A DNA stretch of 64,000 nucleotides from Microbacterium testaceum (GTDB taxonomy: Bacteria; Actinomycetota; Actinomycetes; Actinomycetales; Microbacteriaceae): positions 1 to 64,000 of the forward strand of contig NZ_QDFT01000009.1 in NCBI RefSeq assembly GCF_003075375.1, in the 5' to 3' direction. Shown here in pieces: positions 25,493 through 35,275 of the stretch; the first letter of the stretch is position 1, and the number at the start of each line of letters is the position of its first letter. Under the pieces are notes generated by a model. The model was not told the DNA's origin and did not search any database. It worked only from the letters and a program-made list of their open reading frames with translations. A program made the translations under genes and the position numbers.

Positions 25493-25524
25493 AACCCCGC
25501 CCGAACTCTCGTTCGGGCGGGGTT
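25493..25524 (-). terminator. Intrinsic terminator of tRNA-Ser(TGA)
   Basis: Perfect 14-bp stem AACCCCGCCCGAAC (25493-25506) with its complement (25511-25524), loop TCTC; a T-rich stretch follows in the leftward direction. The 25317-25492 stretch beyond it holds no gene I can support. Confidence 0.9.
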
Positions 25525-25541
25525 CGGCTGACGCCCATCGG

Positions 25542-25626
25542 CGGAGGGTGTGGGATTCGAACCCACGGGACATTGCTGCCCACTGGTTTTCAAGACCAGG
25601 TCCATCGGCCGCTCGGACAACCCTCC
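25542..25626 (-). tRNA. tRNA-Ser(TGA)
   Basis: An 85-nt class II tRNA. Acceptor stem GGAGGGT/ACCCTCC, discriminator G, anticodon stem CTGGT/ACCAG enclosing CTTGAAA (anticodon TGA), long variable arm, T arm with GGTTCGAATCC. CCA is not encoded. It lies 2.2 kb from serS. Confidence 0.95.
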
Positions 25627-25709
25627 CGGACGCCCCGAGTCTACCCAGGGTGTCGGGCGCCCTCGTCCAGGCCCCGGGCGAGATCGTCGCCGGCGGATAG
25701 CGTCGAGAC

Positions 25710-26960
25710 ATGGCCACGATCGCGCGCAGCCCCTTGGCATCCCTCTTCCTCCGTCTGGGCAGTCAGGTGTGGGTGCGCGCCGCGCTGTTCACCCTGATCG
25801 CCATCGTGGTCGCCCTCGCGGCGCGGTTCGTCGGCCCGCTGCTGCCGTTCTCGTTCCGGTTCGGTCTGGCCGACGGCGCCGTCGACGAGCTGCTGCAGAT
25901 CATCGCCACCGCCATGCTCACCGTCAGCACGTTCTCGGTGACGGCGATGGTCACGGCCTTCTCGTCGGCGACGACGACCGCCACCCCGCGGTCCACGCCC
26001 CTGCTGATCGCCGACCCGACGTCGCAGAACGCCGTGTCGACCTTCGTCGGCGCGTTCGCCTTCTCGCTCGTCGGCATCGTCGCCCTGTCGACTGGGTACT
26101 ACGAGAGCCAGGGGCGCACGATCCTGTTCGTCGCGACGCTCGTCATCATCGCGATCGTCGTCGTCACCCTGCTGCGCTGGATCTCGCACCTGTCGACCTT
26201 CGGACGCATGGCCGACGTCATCGACCGGGTCGAGAAAGCCGCCACCGTCTCGCTCGAGACGCACGCGACGCACCCGACCCTGCAGGCGCACGCCGCCGTC
26301 GAAGTTCCCCGCGGCGCGGTCGCCGTACACGCCGACGAGGTCGGCTACGTCACGCACGTCGACGTCGCCGGACTCGACCGCCTCGCCCGGCAGCACGACG
26401 TCGAGGTGCACGTGCGGGCCACCCCCGGGCGTATTGCCGACGCACGCGTCCCCCTGGCGTTCATCGACGGCTCGGGCGACGACGACGTGCGGGCGGCGGT
26501 GCGGCGGGCGTTCCGCATCGAGCACCACCGCACCTACGAGCAGGACCCGCGCTTCGGCGTCATCGCCCTGACCGAGATCGGCAGCCGGGCGCTGTCGGCG
26601 GCGACGAACGACCCCGGCACCGCGATCGAGGTGATCGCCGCTCTGCAGCGCGTCTTCTCGCGCGCGCTCGCCCTGCGCCCCGATGCCGACGTCGCCCACG
26701 AGAGGGTGTACGTGCCGGCCCCGCGGCTGGTCGACCTGGTCGACGACGCGTTCCGCCCCCTCGCGCGCGACGGAGCGGCGGACGTCGAGGTGCAGGTGCG
26801 CCTGCAGAAGTGCCTCGCGTCGCTCGCGGCATCCGCTCCCCACCAGCGCGAGGTGTTCGCGGACGCCGCACGGGCCGCGGAGCAGAGGGCGCGGGGCGCC
26901 CTGGATCGGGCGGACCGACGGACGCTGCGTCGGGCGATGCGCGGAGCCTGGACCGTCTGA
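25710..26960 (+). CDS. DUF2254 membrane protein
   Basis: A 416-residue protein with about four N-terminal membrane helices (including LFTLIAIVVALAARFV and FVATLVIIAIVVVTLL) and a soluble C-terminal half. It carries the conserved DUF2254 blocks LLQIIATAMLTVSTFSVTAM, HRTYEQDPRFGVIALTEIGS and NDPGTAIEV. Function is unknown. -10-like TAGCGT starts 12 bases before the ATG (leaderless). Confidence 0.88.
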   Translation: MATIARSPLASLFLRLGSQVWVRAALFTLIAIVVALAARFVGPLLPFSFRFGLADGAVDELLQIIATAMLTVSTFSVTAMVTAFSSATTTATPRSTPLLIADPTSQNAVSTFVGAFAFSLVGIVALSTGYYESQGRTILFVATLVIIAIVVVTLLRWISHLSTFGRMADVIDRVEKAATVSLETHATHPTLQAHAAVEVPRGAVAVHADEVGYVTHVDVAGLDRLARQHDVEVHVRATPGRIADARVPLAFIDGSGDDDVRAAVRRAFRIEHHRTYEQDPRFGVIALTEIGSRALSAATNDPGTAIEVIAALQRVFSRALALRPDADVAHERVYVPAPRLVDLVDDAFRPLARDGAADVEVQVRLQKCLASLAASAPHQREVFADAARAAEQRARGALDRADRRTLRRAMRGAWTV

Positions 26961-27854
26961 TCAGAGGGCGCGGAGCACCGCGGCGACGCCGCCCTCGGTG
27001 ACCGAGAGACCCACCTCGCCCGCTGCCGCGTGCACCTCGGGCGGACCCTGGTGCATCGCGATCGCGCGACCGCCGTTGCGGACGGCCCACTGCATCATCT
27101 CGATGTCGTTGCGACCGTCACCCATGACCAGCACCCGGTCGGGCGAGATGCCCAGCCAGCCGCGCACGAGCTCGAGCGCGGTGGACTTGTCGACGCCCTT
27201 CGGCGCGATGTCGAGCCACGCCGTCCAGCCGATCGCGTACGAGACCTGCGTCAGACCGATGCGCTCGACGAGCTCGAGGAAGTCCCTGTCGGTCTGCTCG
27301 GGCGCGACCACGACGACGCGGCAGACGGGCTGCGCCGACAGCTCGGCGAACGTGACCCGGTCGGCCTGCTCGAGGTTCCAGTCGTCGAGGTAGTCGGTGA
27401 ACAGCCTCTTGCCGTCGGGCAGCTCGACCAGGAAGTGCGCATCCGGCAGGTGCTCGCCGAGCAGCGTCAGCACCTCGGTCGGGTCGAACGTCTCGACGTG
27501 GGCGCGCACGTATTCGCCGTCGTCGCCCCGACGCCGCATCACGATGGCCCCGTTCGAGCACACCGCGTATTCGGGACGGATGCCGAGCCGGTCCATGATC
27601 GGGTGGGTGCTGTCCCAGCTGCGGCCGGTGGCGAGCATCACCTCGTGACCCGCCGCCTGCGCGCCGGCCACCGCCTCGACGACGCCGGGGCTCAGGGTGT
27701 CGTCCTCGAGCAGCACCGTGCCGTCGATGTCGAGCGCGATGAGCATGCGCCCCACGGGGGCGTCGTCGGCCAGCGAGGCGACGACGTCGGCCGCCTCCTG
27801 CTTCGGCGCGCTCTCGACGTCACCGGTTTCGGGAAGGGCGGCCTCGCGGGTCAC
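26961..27854 (-). CDS. HAD-superfamily (Cof-type) phosphatase
   Basis: A 297-residue hydrolase with HAD motif [12 protein letters not shown], motif II region LATGRSW, and motif [13 protein letters not shown]; an inserted cap domain lies between, as in class IIB Cof enzymes. They dephosphorylate sugar phosphates, flavin precursors or similar. The GTG start overlaps the serS stop as GTGA (27851-27854), so it is co-translated; an internal ATG at 27746, just before motif I, is the alternative start. Confidence 0.88.
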   Translation of the reverse strand: MTREAALPETGDVESAPKQEAADVVASLADDAPVGRMLIALDIDGTVLLEDDTLSPGVVEAVAGAQAAGHEVMLATGRSWDSTHPIMDRLGIRPEYAVCSNGAIVMRRRGDDGEYVRAHVETFDPTEVLTLLGEHLPDAHFLVELPDGKRLFTDYLDDWNLEQADRVTFAELSAQPVCRVVVVAPEQTDRDFLELVERIGLTQVSYAIGWTAWLDIAPKGVDKSTALELVRGWLGISPDRVLVMGDGRNDIEMMQWAVRNGGRAIAMHQGPPEVHAAAGEVGLSVTEGGVAAVLRAL

Positions 27855-29119
27855 GCGATGGGCTCCATGACCTCGAGCCCGCCGAGGTACGGACGCAGCA
27901 CCTCGGGCACCGTCACCGACCCGTCGGCGCGCTGGTGCGTCTCGAGCAAGGCCACGATCCAGCGCGTCGTGGCGAGGGTGCCGTTCAGCGTCGCGACCGG
28001 CTGCGTCTTGCCGCCGTCCGCCGGGCGGAACCGCGTCTCGAGACGGCGCGCCTGGTAGGTCGTGCAGTTCGAGGTGCTGGTCAACTCGCGGTAGGAGTCC
28101 TGCGTGGGGACCCACGCCTCGATGTCGAACTTGCGCGCCGCGCTCGAACCGAGGTCGCCGGCGGCGACGTCGATGACCCGGTACGCCAGGCCGAGGTCCT
28201 GCAGCATGCCCTCTTGCATGGCGACGAGACGATCGTGCTCGGCCTCGGCATCCGCGGGATCGGTGTAGACGAACATCTCGAGCTTGTTGAACTGGTGCAC
28301 GCGGATGATGCCGCGGGTGTCCTTGCCGTACGAGCCGGCCTCGCTGCGGTAGCAGGTCGACCACCCGGCGTAGCGCTTCGCGCCGCGCTCCAGGTCGAGG
28401 ATCTCGTCCATGTGGTAGCCGGCGAGGGGGACCTCGCTGGTGCCCACGAGGTACAGGTCCTCTTTGTCGAGGTGGTAGACCTCGTCGGCGTGCTGGCCGA
28501 GGAATCCGGTGCCCCGCATGACCTCGGGGCGCACGAGCGTCGGCGGGATCATCGGGGTGAACCCGGCCTGCAGGGCCCGGTCGAGGGCGAGGGTCATGAG
28601 CGCGAGCTCGAGCCGCGCGCCGATCCCGGTGAGGAAGTAGAAGCGGCTGCCCGACACCTTCGTGCCGCGTTCCATGTCGATCGCGCCGAGCAGCTCGCCG
28701 ATCTCGAGGTGGTCGCGCGGGGTGAAGTCGTAGGTCGGGATCTCGCCGTGCGTGCGGAGCGTGACGAAGTCCGCCTCGCCGCCGGCCGGAACGCCCTCGA
28801 GCACGATGTTCTCGATCTTCGACAGCGCCGCGTCGGCGGCGGCCTCGGCCTCGGCCACCGCGTGCTGGGCGGCCTTGACCTGCTCGCTGAGCTGCTTGGC
28901 CTCGGCGACCAGCGCGGCCTTCTCGTCCTTGGGCGCCTGGGCGACGCGCTTGCCGTGCGCGTTCTGCGACGCGCGGAGCTCTTCGAAGGCGGTGATGGCG
29001 GCGCGGCGGTCGCGGTCGGCGGCGAGGGCCTCGTCCACCGAATCCGGCGACTCCCCGCGGGCGATCTGGGAGCGCTTCACGAGCTCGGGATCTTCACGCA
29101 GCAGAGTCAGGTCGATCAC
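27851..29119 (-). CDS. serS: Seryl-tRNA synthetase
   Basis: A 422-residue class II aminoacyl-tRNA synthetase. It has the N-terminal long coiled-coil arm (about 30-105), then the catalytic core with motif 2 ([20 protein letters not shown]) and motif 3 ([10 protein letters not shown]). Length and architecture are normal for bacterial SerRS. The GTG start is 12 bases after a leftward -10-like TAGGAT (29126-29131), so the mRNA is probably leaderless. Two tRNA-Ser genes lie within 5 kb. Confidence 0.96.
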   Translation of the reverse strand: MIDLTLLREDPELVKRSQIARGESPDSVDEALAADRDRRAAITAFEELRASQNAHGKRVAQAPKDEKAALVAEAKQLSEQVKAAQHAVAEAEAAADAALSKIENIVLEGVPAGGEADFVTLRTHGEIPTYDFTPRDHLEIGELLGAIDMERGTKVSGSRFYFLTGIGARLELALMTLALDRALQAGFTPMIPPTLVRPEVMRGTGFLGQHADEVYHLDKEDLYLVGTSEVPLAGYHMDEILDLERGAKRYAGWSTCYRSEAGSYGKDTRGIIRVHQFNKLEMFVYTDPADAEAEHDRLVAMQEGMLQDLGLAYRVIDVAAGDLGSSAARKFDIEAWVPTQDSYRELTSTSNCTTYQARRLETRFRPADGGKTQPVATLNGTLATTRWIVALLETHQRADGSVTVPEVLRPYLGGLEVMEPIA

Positions 29120-29339
29120 GCGTCCATCCTATGGTCGGGTCGGCGCGTGTCCGCCGCCGTGGCCCGGTCCGTGCCGCGGGGCCGTGGATCGGCGCGGCCT
29201 CGACGCGCGCGCCGTCGAGCCGACCGAGAAGGTGGATGCCGGCATCCCGAACATCCGGACCCCGGCAGCTGCGATGCTCGCCGTCAACCCCTCGTCGCAG
29301 ACCGGTCGGCGCGCGGGACGCGGTCCTATGGTGGATGCC

Positions 29340-30629
29340 ATGGCCGCCCCTGACGAGCCGCGTGACGACGCGGAGTCCCCCGAAACCGTCCCCGCCGATG
29401 CCCCCGCTGAGGTGAAGGCGGACGCCGCCGCGGCTGACGGATCGCACGACGACTTCCACGCCGCGCGCCTCGGCGACGATGCGGGCGACCGCCCGCGTAA
29501 GGACGTCCCCCACCCCAAGGACGCCGCTGAGCCCGACGACGTCATCCATCAGCCCGAGGACGTCGACCCGGATTCGTCCGAGGAGCTCCCCGGCAAGGCG
29601 CAGCGCGTCGACGCCGAGGGCGGCGAGAAGCCGATGGACGCCGAACCCGCGCAGAACAAGCGCGCGGCCCTCGTCTACAACCCCACCAAGGTCGAACCCG
29701 AGGAGCTGCGCGGCCGCGTCGCCGAGCTGTCGAAGGACGCCGGCTGGGCCGAGCCCCTCTTCTACGAGACGACCGTCGACGATCTGGGCGACGACGCCAC
29801 CCGCGCCGCGCTGGACGAGAAAGTGGATGCCGTGCTCGTGGCCGGCGGCGACGGCACCGTCCGCGCGGTCGCCGAGGCCCTGACCTCCACGGGTGTTCCG
29901 CTCACGATCCTGCCCAGCGGCACGGGCAACCTGCTCGCGCGCAACCTCTACCTGCCCCTCGACGACACCGACACGATGATCCGCGCGACCTTCGAGGGCG
30001 ACGTCCACTCGATCGACACGGGACTCGCCCGCATCCGCCGCGCCGACGGCGAGATCGAGGAGCACGGCTTCTCGGTCATGGCCGGCATGGGGCTGGACGC
30101 GGCAATGATCCAGAACACCCGCGACGACCTCAAGAAGCAGGTCGGCTGGGTCGCGTACGTCGACGGCGCCGCCCGCTCCCTCGTCAACGCGAAGCCGTTC
30201 CGCGTGATGTACCAGTTGAACGGTCACCGCCTGCACTCCGCGAAGGTGCAGAGCGTGCTCTTCGCGAACTGCGGTGCCCTGCAGGGCGGTGTCGCCCTGA
30301 TCCCCGACGCCTCGATCGCCGACGGTCGCCTCGACGTGGCCGTCCTGCAGCCGACCGGAGTGCTGGGCTGGCTCGGCGTGTGGCGGAGCATCGTGTGGGA
30401 CAACTCGGTGCTGCGCAAGTTCCGCGCCGGTCGTCGCGTGCTCGAGCGCCGCAAGGACTCGTCGGTGCGGTACCTGCGGGGCACGGGCATCGAGCTCGCC
30501 ACCTCGCCGGCGCAGCCGATCGAGCTCGACGGCGACGAGTTCGGAGAGGCGACCCGCATCTACACCAGCATCATCGCGGGCGGTCTGATCGTGGCGCTGC
30601 CGAAAGGTCACGACACCTCGTCCATCTGA
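29340..30629 (+). CDS. Diacylglycerol/lipid kinase family protein
   Basis: A 429-residue DAGK-catalytic-domain protein. The kinase part starts near 110 with RAALVYNPTK and includes VLVAGGDGTVRAVAEAL and ILPSGTGNLLARNLYLPL (nucleotide binding), then GMGLDAAMI. The first ~100 residues are a highly acidic, Pro/Asp-rich tail not part of the usual fold. The ATG at 29340 was preferred to the in-frame ATG at 29328 because TATGGT (29327-29332) fits a leaderless -10. It probably phosphorylates a membrane lipid. Confidence 0.85.
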   Translation: MAAPDEPRDDAESPETVPADAPAEVKADAAAADGSHDDFHAARLGDDAGDRPRKDVPHPKDAAEPDDVIHQPEDVDPDSSEELPGKAQRVDAEGGEKPMDAEPAQNKRAALVYNPTKVEPEELRGRVAELSKDAGWAEPLFYETTVDDLGDDATRAALDEKVDAVLVAGGDGTVRAVAEALTSTGVPLTILPSGTGNLLARNLYLPLDDTDTMIRATFEGDVHSIDTGLARIRRADGEIEEHGFSVMAGMGLDAAMIQNTRDDLKKQVGWVAYVDGAARSLVNAKPFRVMYQLNGHRLHSAKVQSVLFANCGALQGGVALIPDASIADGRLDVAVLQPTGVLGWLGVWRSIVWDNSVLRKFRAGRRVLERRKDSSVRYLRGTGIELATSPAQPIELDGDEFGEATRIYTSIIAGGLIVALPKGHDTSSI

Positions 30630-30844
30630 CGTTCGGCGTCGGGGGCCGGACGGCGGACGGCGGACGTCGGACGGCGCCGCGAGACCGTGCGCCCTCGTCC
30701 AGACCGTAGGCACTGGTCGACGAACGGGCACGGTTTCGCAATAGGGGTGCGGTCTGGCCTCGGATGCGCGGGCGCGGCGGCGCCGGGCGCGGCGGCGCCG
30801 GCCGGGGCGGGTGTCAAGCCCGGAGGACGGGATGCCGCGGTGGA
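30630..30844. other. Intergenic with imperfect inverted repeats
   Basis: Holds a short GGCGGAC repeat (30650-30675). ACCGTGCGCCCTCGTC (30684-30699) is imperfectly complementary (13/16) to 30719-30734. CCAGACCG (30699-30706), inside that loop, pairs with CGGTCTGG (30750-30757) outside it, a pseudoknot-like geometry. A GCGGCGGCGCCGG-type repeat follows (30770-30802). No gene is supported. Confidence 0.5.
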
Positions 30845-30856
30845 TAGCGTCGGGGA

Positions 30857-32227
30857 ATGGCTTCGCCCTCGATCGTGTGGTTCCGTGACGACCTCCGCCT
30901 GACCGACCATCCGGCCCTGCGCGCCGCGCTCGACCGCGACGAACCCATCGTCGCGCTCTACGTGCTCGACGAGGAGTCCGACGGCGTCCGTCAGATCGGC
31001 GGAGCCGCCCGGTGGTGGCTCGACGGCTCACTCGGCTCGCTCGGCGAGCGCCTCGCCGAGCGCGGTTCGTCGCTCGTCCTGCGACGCGGGAAGGCGTCCG
31101 AGGTCGTCCCCGCCGTCGCCGATGAGATCGGCGCGGGCGCGGTCTTCTGGAACCGCCGGTACGGCGGGGTCGAGCGCGAGATCGACGCCACGATCAAAGA
31201 GAAGCTGCGCGCCGACGGGCTGACCGTGGCCTCGTTCGCGGCGAACCTGCTGTACGAGCCCTGGACCGTTCGCACGCAGAGCGACAAGCCCTACGGCGTC
31301 TACAGCCCGTTCTCGCGCGCCGTGCAGAAGCTGCCCGCGCCGCGACCGCCGCTGCCCGAGGCGCGCAAGGTGCCGGGGCTGTCGGCATCCATCGACTCCG
31401 ACGACCTGTCGTCGTGGGGCCTGCTGCCCACGGAACCCGACTGGGCCGGCGGCCTGCGCGAGACGTGGGAGCCCGGAGAGCCCGCCGCGAAGGCGCGCAT
31501 GAGGGAGTTCCTCGACGACGACCTCGGTGACTACTCGACCTCCCGCGACGAGTTCGCCGGTGGTGCGACGTCGAACCTGTCGCCCCGCCTGCGCTGGGGC
31601 GAGCTGAGTCCGTACCAGGTGTGGCACGAGACGCTGGAGCACAAGGGTTCGGGGACGCACGCGAAGAGCGCGGCGGGATTCCTGTCCGAGATCGTCTGGC
31701 GCGAGTTCGCCTGGCACGTGACGTTCCACGCCCCGGACATCGCGACGAAGAACTGGCGTCGCGAGTACGACGCCTTCCCCTGGCCGACGCTGAACCGCTC
31801 CCACCTCGAGAAATGGCAGCGGGGCGAGACCGGCGTCGCCGTCGTGGATGCCGGGATGCGTCAGCTCTGGAAGACCGGCGTCATGCACAACCGGGTGCGC
31901 ATGGTCACGGCATCCTTCCTCATCAAGAACCTGCTGATCGACTGGCGCCACGGCGAGCAGTGGTTCTGGGACTGCCTGGTCGACGCGGACGCGGCGAGCA
32001 ATCCGTTCAACTGGCAGTGGGTCGCCGGATCGGGAGCGGATGCCGCACCCTACTTCCGCGTGTTCAACCCTGAGACGCAGCGCAAGAAGTTCGATCCGCG
32101 CGACGCGTACGTGAGGGAGTGGGCACCGGAGCACCTCGGTGACAACCCGCCGGAGCCGATGGTCGATCTGGGAGAGACGCGCAAGCGCGCCCTCGACGCG
32201 TACTCGCACGTCCGTCACGGGGGCTGA
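30857..32227 (+). CDS. phr: Deoxyribodipyrimidine photolyase (class I)
   Basis: A 456-residue light-dependent repair enzyme. It has an N-terminal alpha/beta antenna domain (VWFRDDLRLTDHPAL), then the helical FAD domain with GELSPYQVW, SEIVWREFAWHV, GMRQLWKTGVMHNRVRM and the WFWDCLVDADAASNPFNWQW block that surrounds FAD and the lesion. Length fits CPD photolyases. -10-like TAGCGT begins 12 bases before the ATG (leaderless). Confidence 0.93.
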   Translation: MASPSIVWFRDDLRLTDHPALRAALDRDEPIVALYVLDEESDGVRQIGGAARWWLDGSLGSLGERLAERGSSLVLRRGKASEVVPAVADEIGAGAVFWNRRYGGVEREIDATIKEKLRADGLTVASFAANLLYEPWTVRTQSDKPYGVYSPFSRAVQKLPAPRPPLPEARKVPGLSASIDSDDLSSWGLLPTEPDWAGGLRETWEPGEPAAKARMREFLDDDLGDYSTSRDEFAGGATSNLSPRLRWGELSPYQVWHETLEHKGSGTHAKSAAGFLSEIVWREFAWHVTFHAPDIATKNWRREYDAFPWPTLNRSHLEKWQRGETGVAVVDAGMRQLWKTGVMHNRVRMVTASFLIKNLLIDWRHGEQWFWDCLVDADAASNPFNWQWVAGSGADAAPYFRVFNPETQRKKFDPRDAYVREWAPEHLGDNPPEPMVDLGETRKRALDAYSHVRHGG

Positions 32228-32244
32228 GCTCGCGGGCACGCGAA

Positions 32245-32272
32245 AGGGGCGCCACCTCGCGGTGACGCCCCT
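32245..32272. terminator. Bidirectional terminator between phr and asp23
   Basis: AGGGGCG (32245-32251) and CACC (32253-32256) pair with GGTG (32261-32264) and CGCCCCT (32266-32272); one mismatch, loop TCGC. It sits between convergent genes. Confidence 0.8.
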
Positions 32273-32283
32273 GTCGACGGATG

Positions 32284-32706
32284 TCAGTTGACGCGCGCCT
32301 CGTCGGCGGTGTCCTCGTCGTCGTCGCCCGGGATGAAGACGTCGACCACGGTCACGTTGATCTCGGCGACCTTCATGCCCACGAGGTCGGTGATCGCCTC
32401 GTGAACGGCCTTGCGGACGTTGCCGGCCACGCGCTGGAGCTGCTCGGGGTAGTCGACCTGGATGGCGATGTCGGCGGCGACCTCGGTCTCGCCGACCTCG
32501 ACGCTCACGCCCTGGGCGTAGTCCTTCGAGCCCACGGCCTGGCGGATGTTGCCGATGACGCGGGCCGCGCCGCCGCCGAGGGCGTGCACGCCGGGAACCT
32601 CGGCCGCGGCGATGCCGGCGACCTTGGCGACGACGGCGTCGACGATGACGGTCGAGCCGCCGTCCTTCGTGGTGGGGGTGCCGGTGGTGATGGTGTTCTC
32701 AGCCAT
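32284..32706 (-). CDS. Asp23/Gls24-family envelope stress protein
   Basis: A 140-residue protein with the Asp23 domain: IVDAVVAKVAGIAAAEVPGVHAL, then VEVGETEVAADIAIQVDYPEQ and VAGNVRKAVHEAITDLVGM. Members associate with the membrane and respond to envelope or alkaline stress. A strong AAGGAAG site precedes the ATG. It is a single gene here rather than the multi-gene Asp23/AmaP cluster of other Gram-positives. Confidence 0.9.
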   Translation of the reverse strand: MAENTITTGTPTTKDGGSTVIVDAVVAKVAGIAAAEVPGVHALGGGAARVIGNIRQAVGSKDYAQGVSVEVGETEVAADIAIQVDYPEQLQRVAGNVRKAVHEAITDLVGMKVAEINVTVVDVFIPGDDDEDTADEARVN

Positions 32707-32826
32707 GTGCGCTTCCTTCCGTCGTACCGGGACCGTGTGTCCCGCGATGTCATAGATGAGACGCGGGCCGGCACCGATTCGTCACGCGGTTTTCCTGAGA
32801 GGAACCTGGGGATGGATGCCGCGCCC

Positions 32827-33105
32827 TCAGCCGTCGTACCAGACGCCGGCCGCGGAGTCGGGTTCGACGTCCGGACCCTGGTCGGTCGTCGCATCCTCGC
32901 CCCACAGCACGACGCGCGTGTGCGCACTGAAGAGGACCCGCACCTCGCGACCGCCGGTCACCGTGAATCGCTCGAACCGCCCACCGTCGTGGACCGCCGT
33001 CTCGATGCGGCGCTCGAGGTCGGCGACGTCCTGCCCGGGCGCGAGGGCGAACGTCGCATCGTCCACGGCCATCATCGTGCGTGCTTCGGTCCCCAATCCG
33101 TTCAT
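32827..33105 (-). CDS. Small conserved-looking hypothetical protein
   Basis: A 92-residue frame with balanced, protein-like composition: DDATFALAPGQDVADLERRI, then FERFTVTGGREVRVLFSAHTRVVLW and an acidic end. I do not recognise the family; the pattern suggests a small alpha/beta domain. Start at ATG 33105 is supported by a leftward -10-like TATCGT (33113-33118) beginning 13 bases upstream, matching the leaderless layout of neighbouring genes. Confidence 0.6.
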   Translation of the reverse strand: MNGLGTEARTMMAVDDATFALAPGQDVADLERRIETAVHDGGRFERFTVTGGREVRVLFSAHTRVVLWGEDATTDQGPDVEPDSAAGVWYDG

Positions 33106-33200
33106 GCGCGGCACGATAAGAACCCCGCCGCCTCCCGGTCACGGGGGTTGCGCTCCCCGCCCGAAGGAATACGCGCGGGGCCGCGGCGGTTGCAGACCTG

Positions 33201-34250
33201 GTGAACGACGCGATCCCCTCCCTCTCCGTTCTCGACCTCGTGCCCGTGCGACACGGGCAGACCAGCGCCCAGGCGGTGAGCGCGGCCCTCGACCTGGTCG
33301 AGCGCGCCGACCGCCTCGGTTACCGCCGCTACTGGTTCGCCGAGCACCACAACATGCCCTCGGTGGCGTCCACCACTCCCCCGGTCCTCATCGCCGCCGC
33401 CGCGGCGCGCACGAGCCGCATCCGCGTGGGGTCGGGCGGGGTCATGCTGCCCAACCACTCGCCGTTGATCGTCGCCGAGCAGTTCGCCGCCCTCGAGGCC
33501 CTGGCCCCCGGTCGCATCGACCTGGGCATCGGCCGCGCCCCCGGCAGCGACCCGGTCATCACGCAACTGCTCAATCGCTCCGGCACGACCAGCGACGTCT
33601 CGCGGTTCCCCGACCACGTCACCGACATCATGGCGCTGACCTCGCCCGAGGGCGCGACCGTCCGTTTCACCTCGGGCACCGAGTACCAGGTGAAGGCGAC
33701 GCCGTCGGCATCCGGGATGCCGCAGGTGTGGCTGCTCGGGTCGAGCGACTACTCCGCGCAGCTCGCCGCGAGCTTCGGTCTGCCCTACGTCTTCGCCAAC
33801 CACTTCGCCGGTGAAGGCCTCGACCGCGCGCTGCACCTCTACCGCGACCAGTTCGTCGCCAACGAGAGCGGCGAGGGTCCCCGCACCTTCGTGACCGCCA
33901 ACGTCGTCGCCGCCCCCACCGCCGAAGAGGCCGAGGAGCGAGCCCTTCCGCAGCTGCGCATGATGGCGCGCCTTCGCACCAACCGTCCCCTCGTGCCGCT
34001 CGAGACGATCGAGCAGGCCCAGGCCGACCCGTTCGACGCGATGGCCGAGTCGATCATGGCGTCCACGCGGCAGAAGTGGTTCGTCGGGACGGGCCCGGAC
34101 GTGCAGGGTCAGCTCGCCGCTTTCGCCGCGCAGCACGGCGTCGACGAGATCATGGTGTCGCCGGTGGCGGGCGCCTACGACGGCGAGGGAGCGGACGGAC
34201 GCATTCAGACGCTCGAGCTGATCGCAGAGCAGGCGGCCGTCGCGGCCTGA
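33201..34250 (+). CDS. Luciferase-like (LLM) flavin-dependent oxidoreductase
   Basis: A 349-residue FMN/F420-type monooxygenase of the luciferase-like family, close to the group starting LSVLDLVPVRHGQT. TIM-barrel landmarks are YWFAEHHNMPSVAS, RIRVGSGGVMLPNHSPL, LALG-equivalent IDLGIGRAPGSDP and the C-terminal VDEIMVSPVAG. GTG is the only well-placed start; I see no ribosome site, so the start may be leaderless. The substrate is unknown. Confidence 0.9.
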   Translation: MNDAIPSLSVLDLVPVRHGQTSAQAVSAALDLVERADRLGYRRYWFAEHHNMPSVASTTPPVLIAAAAARTSRIRVGSGGVMLPNHSPLIVAEQFAALEALAPGRIDLGIGRAPGSDPVITQLLNRSGTTSDVSRFPDHVTDIMALTSPEGATVRFTSGTEYQVKATPSASGMPQVWLLGSSDYSAQLAASFGLPYVFANHFAGEGLDRALHLYRDQFVANESGEGPRTFVTANVVAAPTAEEAEERALPQLRMMARLRTNRPLVPLETIEQAQADPFDAMAESIMASTRQKWFVGTGPDVQGQLAAFAAQHGVDEIMVSPVAGAYDGEGADGRIQTLELIAEQAAVAA

Positions 34251-34302
34251 GAGGGGTGGGCGGGTGCGGGTGCCCGCCCACGGTCGCCGCGGCGTCCGAG
34301 GG

Positions 34303-35265
34303 TCAGGCCTCGGGCTCGCCGCTCAGCAGACCCCGCAGCCAGTCGCGTGCCTCGACGAACACGTCGTCGCTGTAGCGCTGCGGGTACCGGACGATCGCGC
34401 GGTCCGCGCGCGCGTAGGAGCCGAGGAAGATGACCTTCGGGCTGAAGCGCCGAAGGCCCAGGAGCGCGTCGGCCATGCGCTCGTCGTGCACGTGTCCGTC
34501 GGCGTCGATCACGAAGCGGTAGCGCCCGAGGGCGTCGCCGATGGGGCGGGATGCCAACAGGCTCAGGTTGATGCCCCGGGTGGCGAACTGCTCGAGCAGC
34601 TCCAGCAGGGCGCCCGGGTGGTCCTCGGGCAGCTCGACGATGAGCGAGGTCTTGTCTGCTCCGGTCGGGGGCGCCGGCGCGACCGTGCGGCTGACCAGCA
34701 CGAAGCGCGTCACGGCGTTGGGGTTGTCGCCGATGTTCTCGGCCAGCACGCTCAGGTCGTGGTGCGCGACGATCCCGGGGGCGGCGACCGCCGCGTCGGC
34801 GGCGCTCGTGCCGTCCAGCACTCCGAGCGCGCTCGCGACGTTGCTCTCGGCCGGCAGGTGCGCGTGGGCGGGCAGGTTCTTGCTCAGCCAGCCCAGGCAC
34901 TGTCCGTAGGCGACCGGGTGCGCGGCGACGAGCGAGACGTCGTCGAGGGTGGCTCCGGGCCGCCCGACGAGCACGAAGTTCACGGGGACGAGGTATTCGC
35001 CCACGATGCGCAGTCCCGGCACGGTCGCCAGGGCATCCTGCGCCGTCGAGACCCCGCCGTCGACGGAGTTCTCGATCGCGATCATCGCGGCATCCGATCG
35101 TCCCTCGACGACGTCGGCCAGCGCTTCGCCGACATTGCGCACCGGGCGCCAGATCTGGTCGCGCGCCTCGGGCACCTGCGCGAGGGCCGCCTCGGTGAAC
35201 GTCCCGGCCGGGCCCAGGTAGCTGTAGGTACGACGGGCGGGCACGGTCTCTGTGTCGGGCAGCAC
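34303..35265 (-). CDS. pheA: Prephenate dehydratase
   Basis: A 320-residue monofunctional enzyme converting prephenate to phenylpyruvate in phenylalanine synthesis. It has a PDT domain (SYLGPAGTFTEAAL, AMIAIENSVDGGV, catalytic Thr in AVTRFVLVS) and a C-terminal ACT regulatory domain (SLIVELPEDHPGALLELLEQF) for feedback by phenylalanine. The GTG at 35265 lies 13 bases after the first base of TAGGCT (35273-35278), whose TAG is also the stop codon of the upstream EamA gene. Confidence 0.94.
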   Translation of the reverse strand: MLPDTETVPARRTYSYLGPAGTFTEAALAQVPEARDQIWRPVRNVGEALADVVEGRSDAAMIAIENSVDGGVSTAQDALATVPGLRIVGEYLVPVNFVLVGRPGATLDDVSLVAAHPVAYGQCLGWLSKNLPAHAHLPAESNVASALGVLDGTSAADAAVAAPGIVAHHDLSVLAENIGDNPNAVTRFVLVSRTVAPAPPTGADKTSLIVELPEDHPGALLELLEQFATRGINLSLLASRPIGDALGRYRFVIDADGHVHDERMADALLGLRRFSPKVIFLGSYARADRAIVRYPQRYSDDVFVEARDWLRGLLSGEPEA

Positions 35266-35275
35266 GGCGACCAGC

